The notes: generated from the sequence alone by a model not told the origin. Numbered from the stretch's first letter, positions 1 through 10,376 are shown. The stretch is DNA of 64,000 nt from Candidatus Sulfotelmatobacter kueseliae (GCA_900290255.1 OMOD01000150.1:73553-137552), one strand, 5' to 3'. Program-made: numbers and translations.

Positions 1-2
1 TG

Positions 3-2681
3 CAGAAGATCTCGCAACTGCCGGGCGTAGGCCTGGTATCGATTAGCGGCGGGCAGAAGCCGGCGGTGCGCATTCAGGCGAACCCGACAGCGCTGTCGGG
101 CCTCGGTCTGAGCCTGGAAGATCTGCGCGCGGCGTTGATTCAGGCGAACGTTGATCAGGCCAAGGGCGTCATCGACGGCTCGCGACAGTCGTATACCATC
201 GGCGACAACGATCAGCTTTTCTCCAGCGACCAGTACAAGCCCATTGTGGTCGCCTACCACAACGGCGCGCCGGTACGGTTGGCCGATGTCGCCAATGTCA
301 TCGACGGCACGGAAAACACGTGGCTCGCCGCCTGGATGAATCTGACCCCGGCGGTGATCGTCAACATCCAGCGCCAGCCCGGTGCCAACATCATCAGCGT
401 GGTGGACCGGATCAAGAAGCTCCTGCCGCAGTTGCAGGCGTCGCTGCCTACGGCGATCAAAGTGCAAATTCTCACCGACCGGACAACCACCATCCGCGCC
501 TCCGTCCGAGACGTGGAGTTCGAATTGGTGCTGACCATCGCCCTGGTGGTGATGGTCATCTTTCTTTTCCTGCGGAATCTCTCGGCCACGGTTATTCCCA
601 GTGTCGCCGTTCCGCTGTCGCTGATAGGAACGTTCGGTGTGATGTACCTGCTGGGATACAGCCTGAACAATCTGACGCTCATGGCGTTGACCATCTCCAC
701 CGGATTCGTGGTGGATGACGCCATTGTCATGATCGAGAACATCAACCGATTCCTGGAGGCCGGTGAATCGCCGCTGGAGGCCGCGCTCAAAGGATCCGGG
801 CAGATCGGCTTCACCATCGTTTCCTTGACCGTCTCGCTGATCGCGGTGCTGATTCCGCTGCTCTTCATGGGCGATATTGTGGGGCGGCTGTTCCGCGAAT
901 TTGCCGTCACCCTGGCGGTGACCATTCTGGTTTCGGCGGGAGTCTCTCTCAGCCTGACGCCCATGATGTGCGCCAAACTTCTCAAGCACATCAAGGAAGG
1001 AGAGCAAGGACGCTTTTACGAGATTACCGAGGACTATTACAACCGGATCATCGCATTGTACGGGCGAACCGTGAAGTTTGTGCTCAAACACCAGACCGCT
1101 ACCTTGCTGGTGACCTTCGCCACGCTGGTCCTGACCCTGGCTCTTTACGTAATCGTGCCCAAAGGATTTTTCCCGGTGCAGGATACGGGCGTGATTCTGG
1201 GCGTGTCGGAAGCGCCGGATGACGTCTCGTTCGAAGCGATGGCGCGGCGGCAGCAGGAACTGGCCAAAGTCATTCTGCAGGACAAAGATGTTGAAAGCCT
1301 CTCCTCGTTCATTGGCGTGGACGGCACCAACACCACGCCCAACTCCGGCCGCATCCAGATCAATCTGAAACCGCGCAACGACCGCGCCGACGACGCTTCC
1401 GCCATCATTCGCCGTTTGCAGCCCCAGTTGGCGAAAGTCGACGGCATCACCTTGTACATGCAGCCAGTTCAGGACCTCACCGTGGAAGATCGGGTGAGCC
1501 GCACGCAATTCCAATATTCGATTGAAGACGCCGATGCGCAGGAACTGGCCCAGTGGACCCCGAAACTGGTGGCCAAGCTAAAAACGCTGCCGGCGATGAC
1601 CGATGTCGCTACCGATCAGCTCAATAACGGACTCAAAACCAACCTCACGATTGACCGCGACACCGCATCCCGGCTGGGGATTTATCCTCAGGCCATCGAC
1701 AACACGCTTTATGACGCTTTCGGGCAGCGCCAGGTTTCGACCATTTTCACCCAGTTGAACCAGTACCACGTGGTGCTGGAAGTCTTGCCCAGCTTCGCCC
1801 AGAATCCCGATTCGCTGAAGGACATCTACATCCGGCCGAGCGTGGTGACGCAGAACTCGGGCGCGCCTACCGGGAACGGCGCGGCCGTAACTACCAGCGG
1901 CGCGCCGGTTCCGATGTCGACCTTCACCCGGATGCAGTCGAGCAGCGCCTCGCTCGCAGTGAACCACCAGGGCCAGTTCCCGGTGGTGACGCTGTCCTTT
2001 AACCTCGCGCCTGGGGCATCCCTGGGTGACGCGACCAAACAGATTCAGCAGGCCGAGAAAGAAATCCAACTGCCTCCCAGCATTCATGCGGCGTTCCAGG
2101 GCACGGCTGCCGCCTTCCAGAATTCGCTTGCCTCTGAGCCGTATTTGATTCTGGCAGCGGTGATTACCGTCTACATCGTGCTCGGCGTTTTGTATGAGAG
2201 CTACATCCACCCGATCACGATTCTTTCGACTCTGCCTTCGGCGGGCGTGGGCGCAATCCTGGCGCTGATGATTACCGGCAACGACCTGACGGTAGTGGCG
2301 CTGATTGGCGTGATCCTGCTGATCGGCATCGTGAAGAAAAATGCCATCATGATGATTGACTTCGCGCTGGAAGCGGAGCGGGCGGAACACAAACCGCCCG
2401 AGGAAGCGATCTATCAGGCCTGCCTGCTGCGTTTCCGGCCCATCATGATGACCACCATGGCGGCTCTGCTGGGCGGCCTGCCGCTGGCGCTGGTCCCGGG
2501 CACCGGGGCCGAACTGCGCCGGCCGCTGGGCATCACCATCGTAGGCGGGTTATTGCTCAGCCAACTGCTCACGCTGTATACCACCCCGGTGGTGTACCTG
2601 TGGTTTGACCGTTTGGCGCAGCGGTTTGCCCGATACCGGATCGGCAATCCCATCCCACGGGAGCCCATGCCGGCGGATTAG
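3..2681 (+). CDS. RND efflux pump inner-membrane subunit (partial, 5' end outside window)
   Basis: C-terminal 893 codons of a hydrophobe/amphiphile efflux-1 type RND transporter; the frame is open to the left edge, so the start is missing. It exports small molecules from periplasm or inner membrane using the proton gradient. Seen: the TM4 motif with the paired Asp ([13 protein letters not shown], near bases 700-745) typical of AcrB-type proton relay, a second membrane block from about base 2140, and a conserved C-terminal [14 protein letters not shown] stretch. It closely resembles the next gene, separated by only 3 bp, so the two probably act as an MdtB/MdtC-like heteromeric pair. The membrane-fusion protein and outer-membrane channel are expected upstream, outside the window (inference). 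Family call is secure; substrate is unknown. Confidence 0.95.
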   Translation, partial: QKISQLPGVGLVSISGGQKPAVRIQANPTALSGLGLSLEDLRAALIQANVDQAKGVIDGSRQSYTIGDNDQLFSSDQYKPIVVAYHNGAPVRLADVANVIDGTENTWLAAWMNLTPAVIVNIQRQPGANIISVVDRIKKLLPQLQASLPTAIKVQILTDRTTTIRASVRDVEFELVLTIALVVMVIFLFLRNLSATVIPSVAVPLSLIGTFGVMYLLGYSLNNLTLMALTISTGFVVDDAIVMIENINRFLEAGESPLEAALKGSGQIGFTIVSLTVSLIAVLIPLLFMGDIVGRLFREFAVTLAVTILVSAGVSLSLTPMMCAKLLKHIKEGEQGRFYEITEDYYNRIIALYGRTVKFVLKHQTATLLVTFATLVLTLALYVIVPKGFFPVQDTGVILGVSEAPDDVSFEAMARRQQELAKVILQDKDVESLSSFIGVDGTNTTPNSGRIQINLKPRNDRADDASAIIRRLQPQLAKVDGITLYMQPVQDLTVEDRVSRTQFQYSIEDADAQELAQWTPKLVAKLKTLPAMTDVATDQLNNGLKTNLTIDRDTASRLGIYPQAIDNTLYDAFGQRQVSTIFTQLNQYHVVLEVLPSFAQNPDSLKDIYIRPSVVTQNSGAPTGNGAAVTTSGAPVPMSTFTRMQSSSASLAVNHQGQFPVVTLSFNLAPGASLGDATKQIQQAEKEIQLPPSIHAAFQGTAAAFQNSLASEPYLILAAVITVYIVLGVLYESYIHPITILSTLPSAGVGAILALMITGNDLTVVALIGVILLIGIVKKNAIMMIDFALEAERAEHKPPEEAIYQACLLRFRPIMMTTMAALLGGLPLALVPGTGAELRRPLGITIVGGLLLSQLLTLYTTPVVYLWFDRLAQRFARYRIGNPIPREPMPAD

Positions 2682-2684
2682 ACG

Positions 2685-5600
2685 ATGAGTATCTCGGCTC
2701 CATTTATCCGGCGTCCGGTCGGCACGTCACTTCTGGCGGCGGCGCTGCTGCTCTCCGGAATTCTCGCCTTCAAGTTCCTTCCGGTAGCGTCCTTGCCCAA
2801 AGTGGATTTTCCCGTGATCAGCGTGGGCGCGGGCCTGCCCGGAGCTGATCCGCAAACCATGGCGTCGGCGGTGGCTACTCCGCTGGAGCGGCAGTTTGGG
2901 CGCATTGCCGCGGTGAATCAGCTGACTTCTTCCAGTCAACTCGGTTCCACCGGAATCGCGCTGCAATTCGATCTGAACCGGAATATTGACGCCGCTGCGC
3001 GCGATGTGCAGGCCGCAATCAACGCAGCCCGCGGCCAGCTCCCCACCAACCTGCCCAGTAATCCCACCTATCGCAAAGTGAATCCGGCGGACGCGCCCAT
3101 TCTATTGCTGGGATTGACCTCCGACACCACGACCGTGCCGCAGATGTACGATGCCTGCGACTCAATCCTTTCGCAAAAGCTGGCGCAGGTGGATGGCGTG
3201 GGGCAGGTTTTCGTCTGGGGCGCGGCGCAGCCGGCGGTGCGTGCGGAAGTCAACCCCATGTTGCTGAACCAGCTGGGCGTGGGGCTGGACACGGTTCGCA
3301 ACGCGCTGAATGCAGCCAACGCGAATCGGCCCAAGGGACAAGTCGCCGACGGAACGATCTCCTATTCGTTGGATGATACTGACCAGCTTTTCACTGCGGA
3401 TCAGTACAGGCCCTTGATCGTGGGCTACAACAACGGCGGGGCGGTGCGGCTGGGCGATGTGGCGGACGTTCAGGATTCGGTTTCTGACGTCCGCAATCTC
3501 GCCTTGATCAATGGCAAACTGGGGATTGTCATGCCGGTGTTCCGGCAGCCCGGCGCCAACATTATTGAGACGGTAGATCGGGTGCGGACGCTGCTGCCGT
3601 ATCTGCAATCCTCGATTTCGCCGGCCATGAAGCTTTCGATTGTGATGGACCGCACGACTACGGTGCGGGCGTCGGTTAAAGACATCGAGAGGACGCTACT
3701 GATTTCGATCGCGCTCGTAATTATGGTCGTGTTCGTGTTCCTGCGCACCGTGCGCGCCACGATTATCCCGAGCATTGCCGTGCCGCTATCACTGGTGGGA
3801 ACGTTCGGAGGAATGTACCTGCTGGGCTACAGCCTGGACAATCTGTCGCTGATGGCGCTGGCCATTTCGACGGGATTCGTAGTGGATGACGCGATCGTAG
3901 TGCTGGAAAACATCACCCGCTACGTGGAGCACGGAATGGACGTCGTGCAGGCGGCGTTCAAAGGCGCGGCAGAAATCGGATTCACAGTGCTCTCCATGAG
4001 CACTTCGCTGGTGGCGGTGTTCATTCCCCTGCTCATGATGGGCGGGATTGTGGGGCGGCTGTTCCGCGAGTTCGCCGTGACGCTGAGCATTGCGATTGGA
4101 GTTTCGCTATTGGTGTCGCTGACCACCACGCCGACCATGTGCGCGAAGTTCCTGCGACCAGGGAAAGCAGAACGGCACAACGCTTTTTATCGAGCCAGCG
4201 AATGGTTCTTCGATCGACTACTGGCAAACTATACTCAGGCCCTGAAGTGGGTCCTGGCAAACCAACCGGTCACCCTCACGGTCACGATCCTGGTGGCATG
4301 TCTGAGCGTTTACCTCTACGTCAAAGTGCCCAAGGGATTCTTTCCGCAGCAGGACACTGGGCGCATTCAGGGTACGGTGATGGGAGCCCAGGACATCTCG
4401 TTTCAGTCCATGAGCAATAAGATGCGGCGCTACGTCAAAATCGTGATGCAGGATCCGGCGGTCGACACCATGGCGGGCTCTACCGGTGGAAGCACGGCTC
4501 TGAACCAGGGCCGGTTCTTCGTGATGCTGAAGCCGCTGGAGCAGCGCGGTCCGTGCCAGAAGCAGCACTTCTGGGAATTCTGCAAATACGTAACTGCCGA
4601 CGACGTGATCAACCGCCTGCGCGGCAAGCTGGAAGTGGTGCCGGGTGCGACGCTGATTCTGCAGTCGGCCCAGGAGCTCACGATTGGCGGCCGGTACGGC
4701 AATGCCCAGTATCAGTACACCCTGCAGAGCTCAAACCTGGATGACCTGAACAACTGGGCGCCGCGTTTGCTGGCGAAGTTAAAGACCTTGCCGGAACTGC
4801 GCGACCAGAACTCGGACCAGCAGGACAAGGGGCTGCAGGCACAACTGGTGATCGATCGCGATACCGCCAGCCGCCTGGGAATCACGGCGCAGACTTTGGA
4901 TAACGCCCTGTATGACGCTTTTGGACAGCGGCAGGTTTCCACCATGTACCGGCCGCTGAATCAGTATCACGTGGTCATGGAGGTCGCGCCGCAATTCCAG
5001 CAAACTCCTGAGGCTCTCGAGAACATATATTTGCGGTCGACCAGCGGAACTCCGGTGCCCTTGTCGGCCTTCACGCATTTCGAGCCTTCGAATACGCCGC
5101 TGGCGGTGAATCACCAGGGACAGGTGCCATCGGCCACCATTTCGTTCAATCTGGCGCCCGGAGTATCTCTCGGTCAGGCTACCGAGGCCATTGAGAACGC
5201 CGAACGCACGATCGGCTTCCCGCCAACCATCCAAGCCAGCTTTCAGGGAACGGCCGCCGCCTTTCAGGATTCGAAGTCCAACATGCTGATCCTGATCATC
5301 GCCGCGCTGGGTGCTGTCTACATTGTGCTCGGCATGCTTTACGAGAGTTATATTCATCCCATTACGATTCTTTCGACCATACCCTCAGCCGGAGTAGGCG
5401 CCCTACTGGCGCTCCTGCTGACGCACAACGAACTGAACGTGATCGGTATGATCGGCATCATCCTGCTGATCGGTCTGGTCAAGAAGAACGCCATCATGAT
5501 GATTGACGTGGCTCTCGTCGTGGAGCGGACGCAAGGCAAGAAACCAGTGGAAGCGATCTATGACGCCTGCCTGCTGCGTTTCCGGCCGATCATGATGACC

Positions 5601-5837
5601 ACCATGGCCGCGCTTCTCGGCGGGCTTCCCCTGGCTTTGGGCAGGGGCACGGGTTCTGAGCTGCACCGGCCGCTGGGAATTACGATCGTGGGTGGGCTGA
5701 TCGTAAGCCAGATGCTGACCCTCTTTACCACGCCCGTGGTTTACGTATATCTTGACCGCTTGCGGCTGGCGCTGCGCGGCGGCGAGGACCACGCTCTGCC
5801 GGAAACCACCACGCCGCGCCCGAGTCCGGCGCACTGA
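2685..5837 (+). CDS. RND efflux pump inner-membrane subunit (MdtC-like)
   Basis: Complete 1050-residue RND transporter, the usual length for the AcrB/MdtB/MdtC family. Seen: an N-terminal membrane helix directly after MSISAPFIRRPVG, the paired Asp motif [13 protein letters not shown] near residues 395-410 (proton relay), and the C-terminal [14 protein letters not shown] and [18 protein letters not shown] blocks. The ATG lies 3 bp after the stop of the preceding RND gene, so the two are very probably co-translated. Two consecutive RND subunits of this type are known from MdtABC, where both are needed for one heterotrimeric pump; that assignment here is by analogy. The protein ends in a short Pro/Arg-rich tail. 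No regulator is visible next to it. Confidence 0.95.
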   Translation: MSISAPFIRRPVGTSLLAAALLLSGILAFKFLPVASLPKVDFPVISVGAGLPGADPQTMASAVATPLERQFGRIAAVNQLTSSSQLGSTGIALQFDLNRNIDAAARDVQAAINAARGQLPTNLPSNPTYRKVNPADAPILLLGLTSDTTTVPQMYDACDSILSQKLAQVDGVGQVFVWGAAQPAVRAEVNPMLLNQLGVGLDTVRNALNAANANRPKGQVADGTISYSLDDTDQLFTADQYRPLIVGYNNGGAVRLGDVADVQDSVSDVRNLALINGKLGIVMPVFRQPGANIIETVDRVRTLLPYLQSSISPAMKLSIVMDRTTTVRASVKDIERTLLISIALVIMVVFVFLRTVRATIIPSIAVPLSLVGTFGGMYLLGYSLDNLSLMALAISTGFVVDDAIVVLENITRYVEHGMDVVQAAFKGAAEIGFTVLSMSTSLVAVFIPLLMMGGIVGRLFREFAVTLSIAIGVSLLVSLTTTPTMCAKFLRPGKAERHNAFYRASEWFFDRLLANYTQALKWVLANQPVTLTVTILVACLSVYLYVKVPKGFFPQQDTGRIQGTVMGAQDISFQSMSNKMRRYVKIVMQDPAVDTMAGSTGGSTALNQGRFFVMLKPLEQRGPCQKQHFWEFCKYVTADDVINRLRGKLEVVPGATLILQSAQELTIGGRYGNAQYQYTLQSSNLDDLNNWAPRLLAKLKTLPELRDQNSDQQDKGLQAQLVIDRDTASRLGITAQTLDNALYDAFGQRQVSTMYRPLNQYHVVMEVAPQFQQTPEALENIYLRSTSGTPVPLSAFTHFEPSNTPLAVNHQGQVPSATISFNLAPGVSLGQATEAIENAERTIGFPPTIQASFQGTAAAFQDSKSNMLILIIAALGAVYIVLGMLYESYIHPITILSTIPSAGVGALLALLLTHNELNVIGMIGIILLIGLVKKNAIMMIDVALVVERTQGKKPVEAIYDACLLRFRPIMMTTMAALLGGLPLALGRGTGSELHRPLGITIVGGLIVSQMLTLFTTPVVYVYLDRLRLALRGGEDHALPETTTPRPSPAH

Positions 5838-6155
5838 ACGGTGTGCAACAACTCCATGTCTCACCGGGCCGGGTTCCTGGCTTTGCGGGGATAAGGTTGT
5901 TCAGGGCAGAATAGCTGTGCAACCTCGCCGCACAAGTTCCGCATCATCAGTCTGAAGCGGCTCTTTTGCCCGCTGTCCGCCTATCGCTGGGCAGCAGATG
6001 AAAAGGCGTACGCGGCTGCGCAATCGCGGCTTGTCCCGTATGATAGATGGCAAGCGCCATATTGCTAAAAGGGAATACACTGGCCCCCGGGAGTTCCGGG
6101 GAGAAGACGTTTGCCGGTTTCCTGTCGTTTCCAACATTTCTTCCAGGAGCAGCGG
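5838..6155. other. Intergenic region, no gene seen
   Basis: 318 bp between the RND operon and the lactonase-like lipoprotein. Short ORFs here are shadows with no RBS or recognisable protein. No clear hairpin-plus-T terminator is visible after the pump gene. The region presumably holds the promoter for the next gene, but no convincing -35/-10 pair can be assigned by eye. Confidence 0.4.
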
Positions 6156-7229
6156 ATGCTAAAGAAAGCAGTAGCTTTGTTCCTTGTTTGCGCGGGCCTA
6201 GCCGCATGCTTGAGTTGTGGCAAAACTACCAATCATTATCTGTACGCGGCCATTCCAACCGCCAGCCAGATTCTGGCCTACCGGGAAGACCCCAACTCGG
6301 GTGCGTTGACACCGTTGGCGACCAGTCCCTTCAGTGCAGGCCCGGGGGTAACTTCGATTGTCATCCATCCCTCGAAGCAGTTTTTCTACGCCGCCAATTC
6401 CGGCGAAAATGATATTTCCCTGTTTACCATTGCGGCTGGCGGCGCGATCACCGAAGTCACCCCACGGACAAACCTCACGCCGCTGGGCGGAACGATCCCT
6501 GCCTTCCTGGTCATGGATCCAGCCGGAAGTTATCTCTATGTTGGGAATTCCGAGTCGAGAAATATTCTGGTTTTTTCGATCGACAGCAGTAGTGGCGCGC
6601 TCACGGTGGTCGGAACAGCTACCTCCCTCGGAATCACTCCGCTCAACATGGTTCTGTCGCCCTCGGGAAATTTTCTCTTCGTGACCGGAGGTGGGTCGCC
6701 CAGCTATATCGAAGTCTTCAGCGTCAACGCAGGAACTTTAACCCTGGTTCAGGTGCAACAGACGGGAACGAATCCCTACGGCCTGGCCATCGACCCCGCC
6801 GGATCCTATCTCTATACGGGCAATTTTACTGACAACTCGATCTCTGAATTCTCCATCACCAAAAGCTCAAACACGGTGCTTGCCCAACTCCCTGGTTCCC
6901 CCATCGGCACGACATACTCGAGTCCCATTTCGCTGTTGGTGGATAACTCCGGCAAGTATCTGTATGTAGCCAGTCAGGGCTCGGCATACATCTCGGGCTA
7001 CGCGATTGGGACTGGTGGCGGTCTGACCCTGCTCACCAGTTCGCCATTCGCTGCGAATTCGCAGCCCAGCCTGATTGCTATCGATCCCAACGGGCTGTAC
7101 CTGTTCGTGGGCAACCAGAAGACCGCGGCGATTGAGTCGTTCAGCCTGACCACCAGTAGTGGGGTTCTGAGCGAAGTCGGTTCGTATGCTGTGGGGAATT
7201 CGCCGACCTCGATCGCCGTGTTGCCCTGA
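6156..7229 (+). CDS. Lactonase-like seven-bladed beta-propeller lipoprotein
   Basis: 357 residues. The start at 6156 is chosen over the longer frame because it follows an AGGAGC RBS and begins a clean signal peptide (MLKKAVALFLVCAGLAACLSCG) with two overlapping lipobox-like cysteines, so the product is probably a lipoprotein. The mature part is built of repeated blades with the recurring pattern of Asp/Pro-x-Gly-x-Tyr/Phe-Leu-Tyr/Phe-V/A-x-N (for example DPAGSYLYVGN, DPAGSYLYTGN, DPNGLYLFVGN). This is the 6-phosphogluconolactonase-like YVTN/lactonase propeller family, common in Acidobacteriota, often with no proven enzyme activity. It stands alone, followed by a palindromic repeat that may end the transcript. 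Fold call is strong; function is unknown. Confidence 0.85.
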   Translation: MLKKAVALFLVCAGLAACLSCGKTTNHYLYAAIPTASQILAYREDPNSGALTPLATSPFSAGPGVTSIVIHPSKQFFYAANSGENDISLFTIAAGGAITEVTPRTNLTPLGGTIPAFLVMDPAGSYLYVGNSESRNILVFSIDSSSGALTVVGTATSLGITPLNMVLSPSGNFLFVTGGGSPSYIEVFSVNAGTLTLVQVQQTGTNPYGLAIDPAGSYLYTGNFTDNSISEFSITKSSNTVLAQLPGSPIGTTYSSPISLLVDNSGKYLYVASQGSAYISGYAIGTGGGLTLLTSSPFAANSQPSLIAIDPNGLYLFVGNQKTAAIESFSLTTSSGVLSEVGSYAVGNSPTSIAVLP

Positions 7230-7372
7230 GGAAACTCTGATTAAGCTCAAGTCTGTCATTTCGAGCGAAGCGGAATTGCCCGTTCTTCGGGCAATTCTGC
7301 GGAGTCGAGACTTGTCCTGAGCCTGTCGAAGGAAACCCGCTTTTCACTTTGGAGAGCTTAATCAGAGTTTCC
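7230..7372. repeat. MITE/REP-like element with 19-bp terminal inverted repeats
   Basis: The sequence GGAAACTCTGATTAAGCTC at 7230-7248 recurs as its reverse complement at 7354-7372. Between them lies a GC-rich internal palindrome (GAATTGCCCGTTCTTCGGGCAATTC) and the sequence TTGTCCTGAGCCTGTCGAAGG, a type of motif often seen in dispersed repeats. No ORF is plausible inside. The transcript could fold into one long hairpin just after the lactonase-like gene stop, so it may also terminate transcription. Copy number in the genome cannot be seen here. Confidence 0.6.
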
Positions 7373-7571
7373 CTAAGGTCAGCAAGAAACCGTCGTGGTT
7401 CCTGGCCGGCTTGCTGCCGGATTTGATTTAACAAGTGTGTGACAACTCAGGTGGCGGGCACCGGGAGAATGCTCTCAGGCGGAGGAACCGTGCTCAACCC
7501 GTCATTTGCGCTGAACAACGGTTTGCCGCAACTCAAGCGAGTGACTCCGCGCCGGGATGGGGACCCGAGCT

Positions 7572-8621
7572 ATGAAAATTTCCAGCGCCGCCAGCGCTTT
7601 TCCTGAACACTACTATTCCCAGAAGATTCTGCTGGAAAAACTGCAGGAGTACTGGGGCGACCGCCTTAGGAATCCGCAACTGCTGGCGCGGCTTCACCGC
7701 AACGTGGCCGTGGAGGGCCGCTATCTCGCGTTGCCCACCGAGAAGTACTCAGACATTGCGACCTGGGGCCAGGCGAACGATATTTGGATCGCAGTGGCGC
7801 AGGAATTGGGCGAACAGGCGCTGTGCCGTGCCTTGCATTATGCCGGCTTGGACTCCAGCCGGCTGGGTGCTCTGCTTTTTGTGTCGGTCACCGGCATCGC
7901 CAGCCCTTCGATTGATGCCCTGCTGATCAACCGCATGGGATTGCCGACGAACATCCGCCGCACGCCGGTTTTTGGGCTCGGGTGCGTCGCCGGCGCAGCC
8001 GGAATCGCGCGGGCCGCGGATTACGTGCGTGCCTATCCTTCCCAGGCCGCAGCGCTGGTGTCGGTGGAACTGTGTTCTCTGACCTTGCAGCGCGACGATC
8101 TTTCCGTAGCCAATCTGATTTCTTCCGGACTCTTTGCCGACGGTGCCGCCGCCGCCATCGTGACGGGCGATGAGGTGGAAGCCAACGGTCCCACGATCCT
8201 GGCGAGCCGGTCGGTTTTTTATCCGGACACGGAAGAGATGATGGGCTGGAAGGTTACGGAGAAGGGATTCCGCATCACGCTTTCACCGGAAGTGCCAGCC
8301 TTGATCCGCCAGAATCTGGGGCGCGACGTGGACGCTTTTCTGGCCGATCACGGTTACCAGCGCAGCGACGTGAAAAGTTGGGTCTTGCACACCGGTGGCC
8401 CCAAGGTACTGGAAGCGACAGCGGATGCTCTGGATCTCCGCAACGGCCAACTCGAGGCTTCATGGAACTGCCTCAAGAAAGTGGGTAATCTTTCGTCGGC
8501 TTCAGTGCTGGTGGTGCTGGAAGATGTAATGAGGAACCGGCGCCCGGAACCGGGAACGCTTGGGTTGCTCGCCGCCATGGGGCCGGGATTTTGTTCGGAG
8601 CTGGTTCTGCTCGAATGGTGA
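7572..8621 (+). CDS. Type III polyketide synthase (chalcone/stilbene synthase family)
   Basis: 349 residues from ATG 7572; an alternative ATG sits at 7557. Type III PKSs are homodimeric ketosynthases that extend a CoA starter with malonyl-CoA and cyclise the product. The catalytic triad is visible: Cys138 in GLGCVAGAAG, His273 in WVLHTGGPK and Asn306 in GNLSSAS. The C-terminal GPG loop (AAMGPGFCSE) is also present. The gene is followed after 10 bp by an FAD monooxygenase and then a YceI-type lipid-binding protein, suggesting an alkylresorcinol or alkylpyrone made from long-chain acyl-CoA and then oxidised (inference from Streptomyces SrsA/SrsC). Starter and product are not predictable from sequence. 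The usual methyltransferase partner is absent. Confidence 0.92.
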   Translation: MKISSAASAFPEHYYSQKILLEKLQEYWGDRLRNPQLLARLHRNVAVEGRYLALPTEKYSDIATWGQANDIWIAVAQELGEQALCRALHYAGLDSSRLGALLFVSVTGIASPSIDALLINRMGLPTNIRRTPVFGLGCVAGAAGIARAADYVRAYPSQAAALVSVELCSLTLQRDDLSVANLISSGLFADGAAAAIVTGDEVEANGPTILASRSVFYPDTEEMMGWKVTEKGFRITLSPEVPALIRQNLGRDVDAFLADHGYQRSDVKSWVLHTGGPKVLEATADALDLRNGQLEASWNCLKKVGNLSSASVLVVLEDVMRNRRPEPGTLGLLAAMGPGFCSELVLLEW

Positions 8622-8631
8622 GGCTCACGGC

Positions 8632-9753
8632 ATGAATCAGAGCGCGCCCGCTGCCACTGATGTTTTTGTGATTGGCGGTGGTCCCGCAGGATTGGCTGCG
8701 GCGATCGCCGCGCGTCAATGCGGTCTCCGCGTCGTCGTGGCCGACGGTGCCCGGCCGCCGATCGACAAGGCCTGCGGCGAAGGCTTGCTGCCAGATGGGC
8801 TGGCCGCGCTGGAGCGTCTGGGGATTCACATCCCTGTCTCGGATGGTCGTCCGTTTTGCGGCATTCGCTTTGTCACGAACTCTGCGGCGGCAGACGCATC
8901 GTTCCCTGGGGGCAGCGTTGGTCTGGCGGTGCGTCGCACTTCCCTGCATCGAATCTTGATGGAACGCGCGGCGCAACTGGGCGTTGACCTTCTCTGGCAG
9001 ACTCCGGTCACGGGCATGGCGGCAGACGGAGTCCGGCTCGGAAGTCGTGTGGTTCGGGCGCGCTGGATTGTGGGCGCCGATGGCTCGAACTCGCGCGTCC
9101 GGCGATGGGCAGGTCTTGACCCAGGTCCGCGACCTCATTTGCGCTATGCTTTCCGGCAGCACTTCCGCGTAGCTCCCTGGACCGACCGCATGGAGGTGTA
9201 CTGGAGCGCGCGCTGCCAGGGCTATGCCACGGCGGTTGGCGACGAACAAGTGTGCGTCGCGCTGGCATCGGATGATCCCAACCTGCGGCTGGACGAAGGC
9301 TTGCGGCTCCTGCCCGCGCTGAGCGCACGGCTGCGCGGAGCCGGGACATGCTCCATGGAGAGAGGTGCACTCACCGGCAATCGCCGGTTCGACCGAGTGT
9401 GCCGCGGAAATGTGGCGCTGGTCGGCGATGCTTCGGGAACCGTGGACGCCATTACGGGAGAGGGACTCGGCCTGGCGTTCAGCCAAGCCACGCTGCTGGC
9501 GGAATGTTTTCAGTCCGGTGATCTGGCGCGTTATCAGGCGGAGCACCGGCGGCTGGCCGTGCGCCCGTGGTGGATGGCGCGGCTGATGCTCACGCTCGAC
9601 GGTCGTCCCCGGCTGCAGCGTCGCACGCTACAGGTTTTCGAGAGCCGCCCGCAGATCTTTCAGCGCCTGTTGGAGCTGCACGTCGGCGCTCGCCCACCGG
9701 TACGCATCGTATGGGACGGCCTGAGTCTAGGCTGGGGATTGCTGACGGCGTGA
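8632..9753 (+). CDS. FAD-dependent monooxygenase/oxidoreductase (PHBH/geranylgeranyl reductase fold)
   Basis: 373 residues. The start at 8632 gives the dinucleotide-binding motif at once (VIGGGPAGLAAA, Gly15/17/20). A second FAD motif, ALVGDASGTVDAITGEG, lies near residues 262-278, typical of aromatic hydroxylases and FixC/geranylgeranyl reductase relatives. The conserved segment KACGEGLLPDG near residue 45 is characteristic of this group. It begins 10 bp after the type III PKS, so co-transcription is likely; in Streptomyces phenolic-lipid clusters an equivalent flavoprotein (SrsC) hydroxylates the PKS product to a quinone. That role here is inference; a reductase role is the main alternative. 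The longer reading frame starting at 8560 overlaps the PKS and is not needed. Confidence 0.85.
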   Translation: MNQSAPAATDVFVIGGGPAGLAAAIAARQCGLRVVVADGARPPIDKACGEGLLPDGLAALERLGIHIPVSDGRPFCGIRFVTNSAAADASFPGGSVGLAVRRTSLHRILMERAAQLGVDLLWQTPVTGMAADGVRLGSRVVRARWIVGADGSNSRVRRWAGLDPGPRPHLRYAFRQHFRVAPWTDRMEVYWSARCQGYATAVGDEQVCVALASDDPNLRLDEGLRLLPALSARLRGAGTCSMERGALTGNRRFDRVCRGNVALVGDASGTVDAITGEGLGLAFSQATLLAECFQSGDLARYQAEHRRLAVRPWWMARLMLTLDGRPRLQRRTLQVFESRPQIFQRLLELHVGARPPVRIVWDGLSLGWGLLTA

Positions 9754-9758
9754 TCGCG

Positions 9759-10376
9759 ATGACCACGACCCGTCCTCAGATCAACCGAGCACTCACAGTT
9801 CTAGTCTTGCTCATGGGCGCGACTGCTTCAGCGCAATGCCAGCCAACCGCCCTTCAGCTCGACCCTTCCAAAACAGCCGTGAAATTCACTTTGGACGCCG
9901 CGCTTCATACGGTGCACGGAACATTTCATGTCAAGCCATGTGCCCTCGGGTTCGATCCTGCTTCCGGGCTGCTCTCGGGAGAAATTCTGGTGGATGCGAA
10001 AAGCGGCGAGACCGGCAACGGCATGCGCGACCGCAAGATGCACCAGGATGTGCTGGAGAGCGACCGCTATCCTGAGATTTCGTTTCGTCCCGACCGGGTT
10101 GAGGGCGCGGTCGCAAGTTCCGGAAAATCTCCGGTGAAAGTGCACGGGATGTTCGGCATTCACGGAGTCGACCGCGAGATTACGGTTCCGGCCGAAGTGG
10201 AAATGTCATCCGAGTCGTGGACTGCGACGGTTCATTTCACGGTTCCATACGCGAAGTGGGGAATGAAGAATCCCAGCACTTTCTTTTTGCGGGTGAGCGA
10301 TTCGGTGGAGATTGATCTCGTCGCGGCCGGAAGCGTGATCCAGCACAGCGCGGCAACCCCTAACGCTCCTCAATAG
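9759..10376 (+). CDS. YceI-family periplasmic lipid/isoprenoid-binding protein
   Basis: 205 residues. The ATG at 9759, 5 bp after the preceding stop, opens a signal peptide (ALTVLVLLMGATASAQ) that would send the protein to the periplasm. The mature part matches the YceI lipocalin-like beta barrel: FTLDAALHTVHGTF, RDRKMHQDVLES and FRPDRVEG are the family's typical blocks. YceI proteins bind polyisoprenoids or amphiphilic lipids. Its position behind a type III PKS and FAD enzyme suggests it carries or senses the lipid product (inference). Its stop overlaps by 7 bp the stop of the convergent FG-GAP gene, so no terminator lies between them. Confidence 0.88.
   Translation: MTTTRPQINRALTVLVLLMGATASAQCQPTALQLDPSKTAVKFTLDAALHTVHGTFHVKPCALGFDPASGLLSGEILVDAKSGETGNGMRDRKMHQDVLESDRYPEISFRPDRVEGAVASSGKSPVKVHGMFGIHGVDREITVPAEVEMSSESWTATVHFTVPYAKWGMKNPSTFFLRVSDSVEIDLVAAGSVIQHSAATPNAPQ

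Noticed and set aside
254-994. Long reverse-strand ORF under the first RND gene
   Set aside because: A shadow of the RND coding frame in GC-rich DNA; all of it is explained by the forward gene. The same holds for the other antisense ORFs over the RND, activase, S53 and kinase genes.
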